Origin: Actinomycetes bacterium
GTDB taxonomy: Bacteria; Actinomycetota; Acidimicrobiia; Acidimicrobiales; UBA8190
Direction of reading: 5' to 3'
Length of the DNA stretch: 13,102 nucleotides
NCBI GenBank assembly: GCA_021798135.1
Contig: JAJZYI010000060.1
Coordinates: forward strand, 1-13,102
The notes beneath the pieces were generated by a model. The model was not told where the DNA came from. It did not search any database and saw nothing but the letters and a program-made list of their open reading frames with translations. This document shows positions 12,201 through 13,102 of this stretch, piece after piece (positions within the stretch are counted from its first letter, which is position 1; every line of letters begins with the position of its first letter). The position numbers and the translations under genes are program-made.

Positions 12201-13102
12201 GTGGACCTTCCCGACATGCCCGGCTCCGGCGGCAACTTCATGGAGCAGTTCCTGGCAGACCTGCTGCGGATGATGGGGTCGGGCATGGGCGCCGCCACCG
12301 CCAAGGTCGACATGGCCAAGGCGATGGCGACCGGGGTCGCCACCGGCGGCGAGGCCGAGGCCAACCCCGACCCGCTGGACCGGATGGCGATCGAGGAGCT
12401 GCTGCAGGTCGCCCAGCTGCACGTCGCCGAGATCACCCAGATCGACGAGGCCGGCGCCCGCCTGGAGGTCCAGGCCGTCGGGCCGGGGACCTGGGCGGCG
12501 CGCACGGTGGACGACTGGGCGTTCCTGCTCGACGCCACTGCCGGGGCCGGCACGGGGACGCCAGCCGGCACCGCCCCGCAAGTCGGCGACGAGCCCGGCG
12601 CAGGCATCGCCGAGTTCCTCGCCCAGGCCATGTCCACCATGGGCCCCGTGCTGGCCGCCATGCAGCTGGGCTCGGCCGTGGGCCACCTCGCCCGCACCAC
12701 CCTGGGGCAGTACGAGCTGCCGGTGCCCCGTCCCGCAGCCGTGGGCAACCGCCTGCTCGTGGTGCCGGCCAACCTCGACCGGTTCGCGGCGGACTGGTCG
12801 CTGCCCGAGCAGGACGTCCGGCTGTGGACCTGCCTGCGCGACTGCACGGTCCACGCGGTGCTCGGACGCGAAGGGGTGGCCGAGCGCGTGCGCGAACTGC
12901 TGGCCGCCGTGGCCCGGACCACCGCCGCCGACAACGCCCAGGTGATCGGCGGACTTGGCGGCTTCGACCTCGGCGACCCCGAGTCCCTGCAGCGGCTGCT
13001 CGGCGACCCCGAGGCGCTGGTCGCCACGGCCGAGCCGTCCCCGGCCCGCCAGCGCGCCGCCGCCGAGCTCGCCGCCGCCAGCGCGGCGCTCGCCGGCTAC
13101 GT
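12201..13102 (+). CDS. DUF2342/zincin-family protein, N-terminal 300 residues, apparently without HExxH
   Basis: The frame is open from the GTG at 12201 to the window edge, so the 3' end is missing. It belongs to the actinobacterial 'zinc-dependent metalloprotease' family (DUF2342/TIGR03624-like). Family-like landmarks are the N-terminal FMEQFLADLLRMM stretch, the segment MGPVLAAMQLGSAVGHLA (147-164), LGQYELPVPRP (168-178) and LLVVPANLDRFAADWSLPEQ (185-204). Typical members then have RLWVxLHExxH; here the aligned stretch is RLWTCLRDCTVH (207-218), so His, Glu and the second His are replaced by Arg213, Asp214 and Val217. The protein would lack the first part of its zinc site. Members sit near UPF0182 and PDZ/Lon-like genes in other actinobacteria, as here. 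No signal peptide is seen. The family call is firm; loss of activity depends on my alignment from memory. Confidence 0.85.
   Translation, partial: MDLPDMPGSGGNFMEQFLADLLRMMGSGMGAATAKVDMAKAMATGVATGGEAEANPDPLDRMAIEELLQVAQLHVAEITQIDEAGARLEVQAVGPGTWAARTVDDWAFLLDATAGAGTGTPAGTAPQVGDEPGAGIAEFLAQAMSTMGPVLAAMQLGSAVGHLARTTLGQYELPVPRPAAVGNRLLVVPANLDRFAADWSLPEQDVRLWTCLRDCTVHAVLGREGVAERVRELLAAVARTTAADNAQVIGGLGGFDLGDPESLQRLLGDPEALVATAEPSPARQRAAAELAAASAALAGY

Overview
The window is very G+C-rich DNA with the codon use, WRHPSE-type motifs and protein families of a high-GC actinobacterium. UPF0182, a PDZ/Lon-like secreted protease and a DUF2342 'zincin' lie together in many actinobacteria (from memory, in mycobacteria too). 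Their co-occurrence here with an MreB and a DivIVA protein suggests an early-branching, rod-forming lineage such as Acidimicrobiia. That taxonomic guess is an inference.

Layout. Positions 1-209 hold no convincing gene, but contain two hairpins downstream of an initiator tRNA-Met (210-286, minus). A small helical protein (524-832, minus) follows. Next come two closely spaced minus-strand genes: a UPF0182 membrane protein (1042-4260) and, upstream of it, a large DivIVA-like coiled-coil protein whose C-terminus resembles the phage SPP1 gp7/Mu F family (4272-6749). A PDZ plus Lon-type (Ser/Lys) protease with an N-terminal membrane anchor (6827-7999, minus) starts back-to-back with a HEAT-repeat protein (8002-9027, plus); the start codons are 2 bp apart. 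A convergent mreB-like gene (9200-10201, minus) ends inside an 18-bp tandem repeat. A 638-bp repeat-rich divergent region separates it from a membrane-anchored HtrA/S1C-like protein that has lost all three catalytic residues (10840-12144, plus). Last is the 5' part of a DUF2342/zincin-family gene (12201 to beyond the window, plus), which also appears to lack its HExxH motif.

Theme. Most genes encode envelope, polarity or shape proteins: UPF0182, DivIVA, a membrane-anchored Lon-like protease, MreB and a membrane-anchored pseudo-HtrA. Two neighbouring genes look like dead enzymes kept as binding modules. Two further features stand out. Six unrelated minisatellite-like repeat tracts occur within 13 kb. 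Several genes also have a TANNNT box 6-8 nt before the start codon and no Shine-Dalgarno sequence, the geometry expected of leaderless transcripts.
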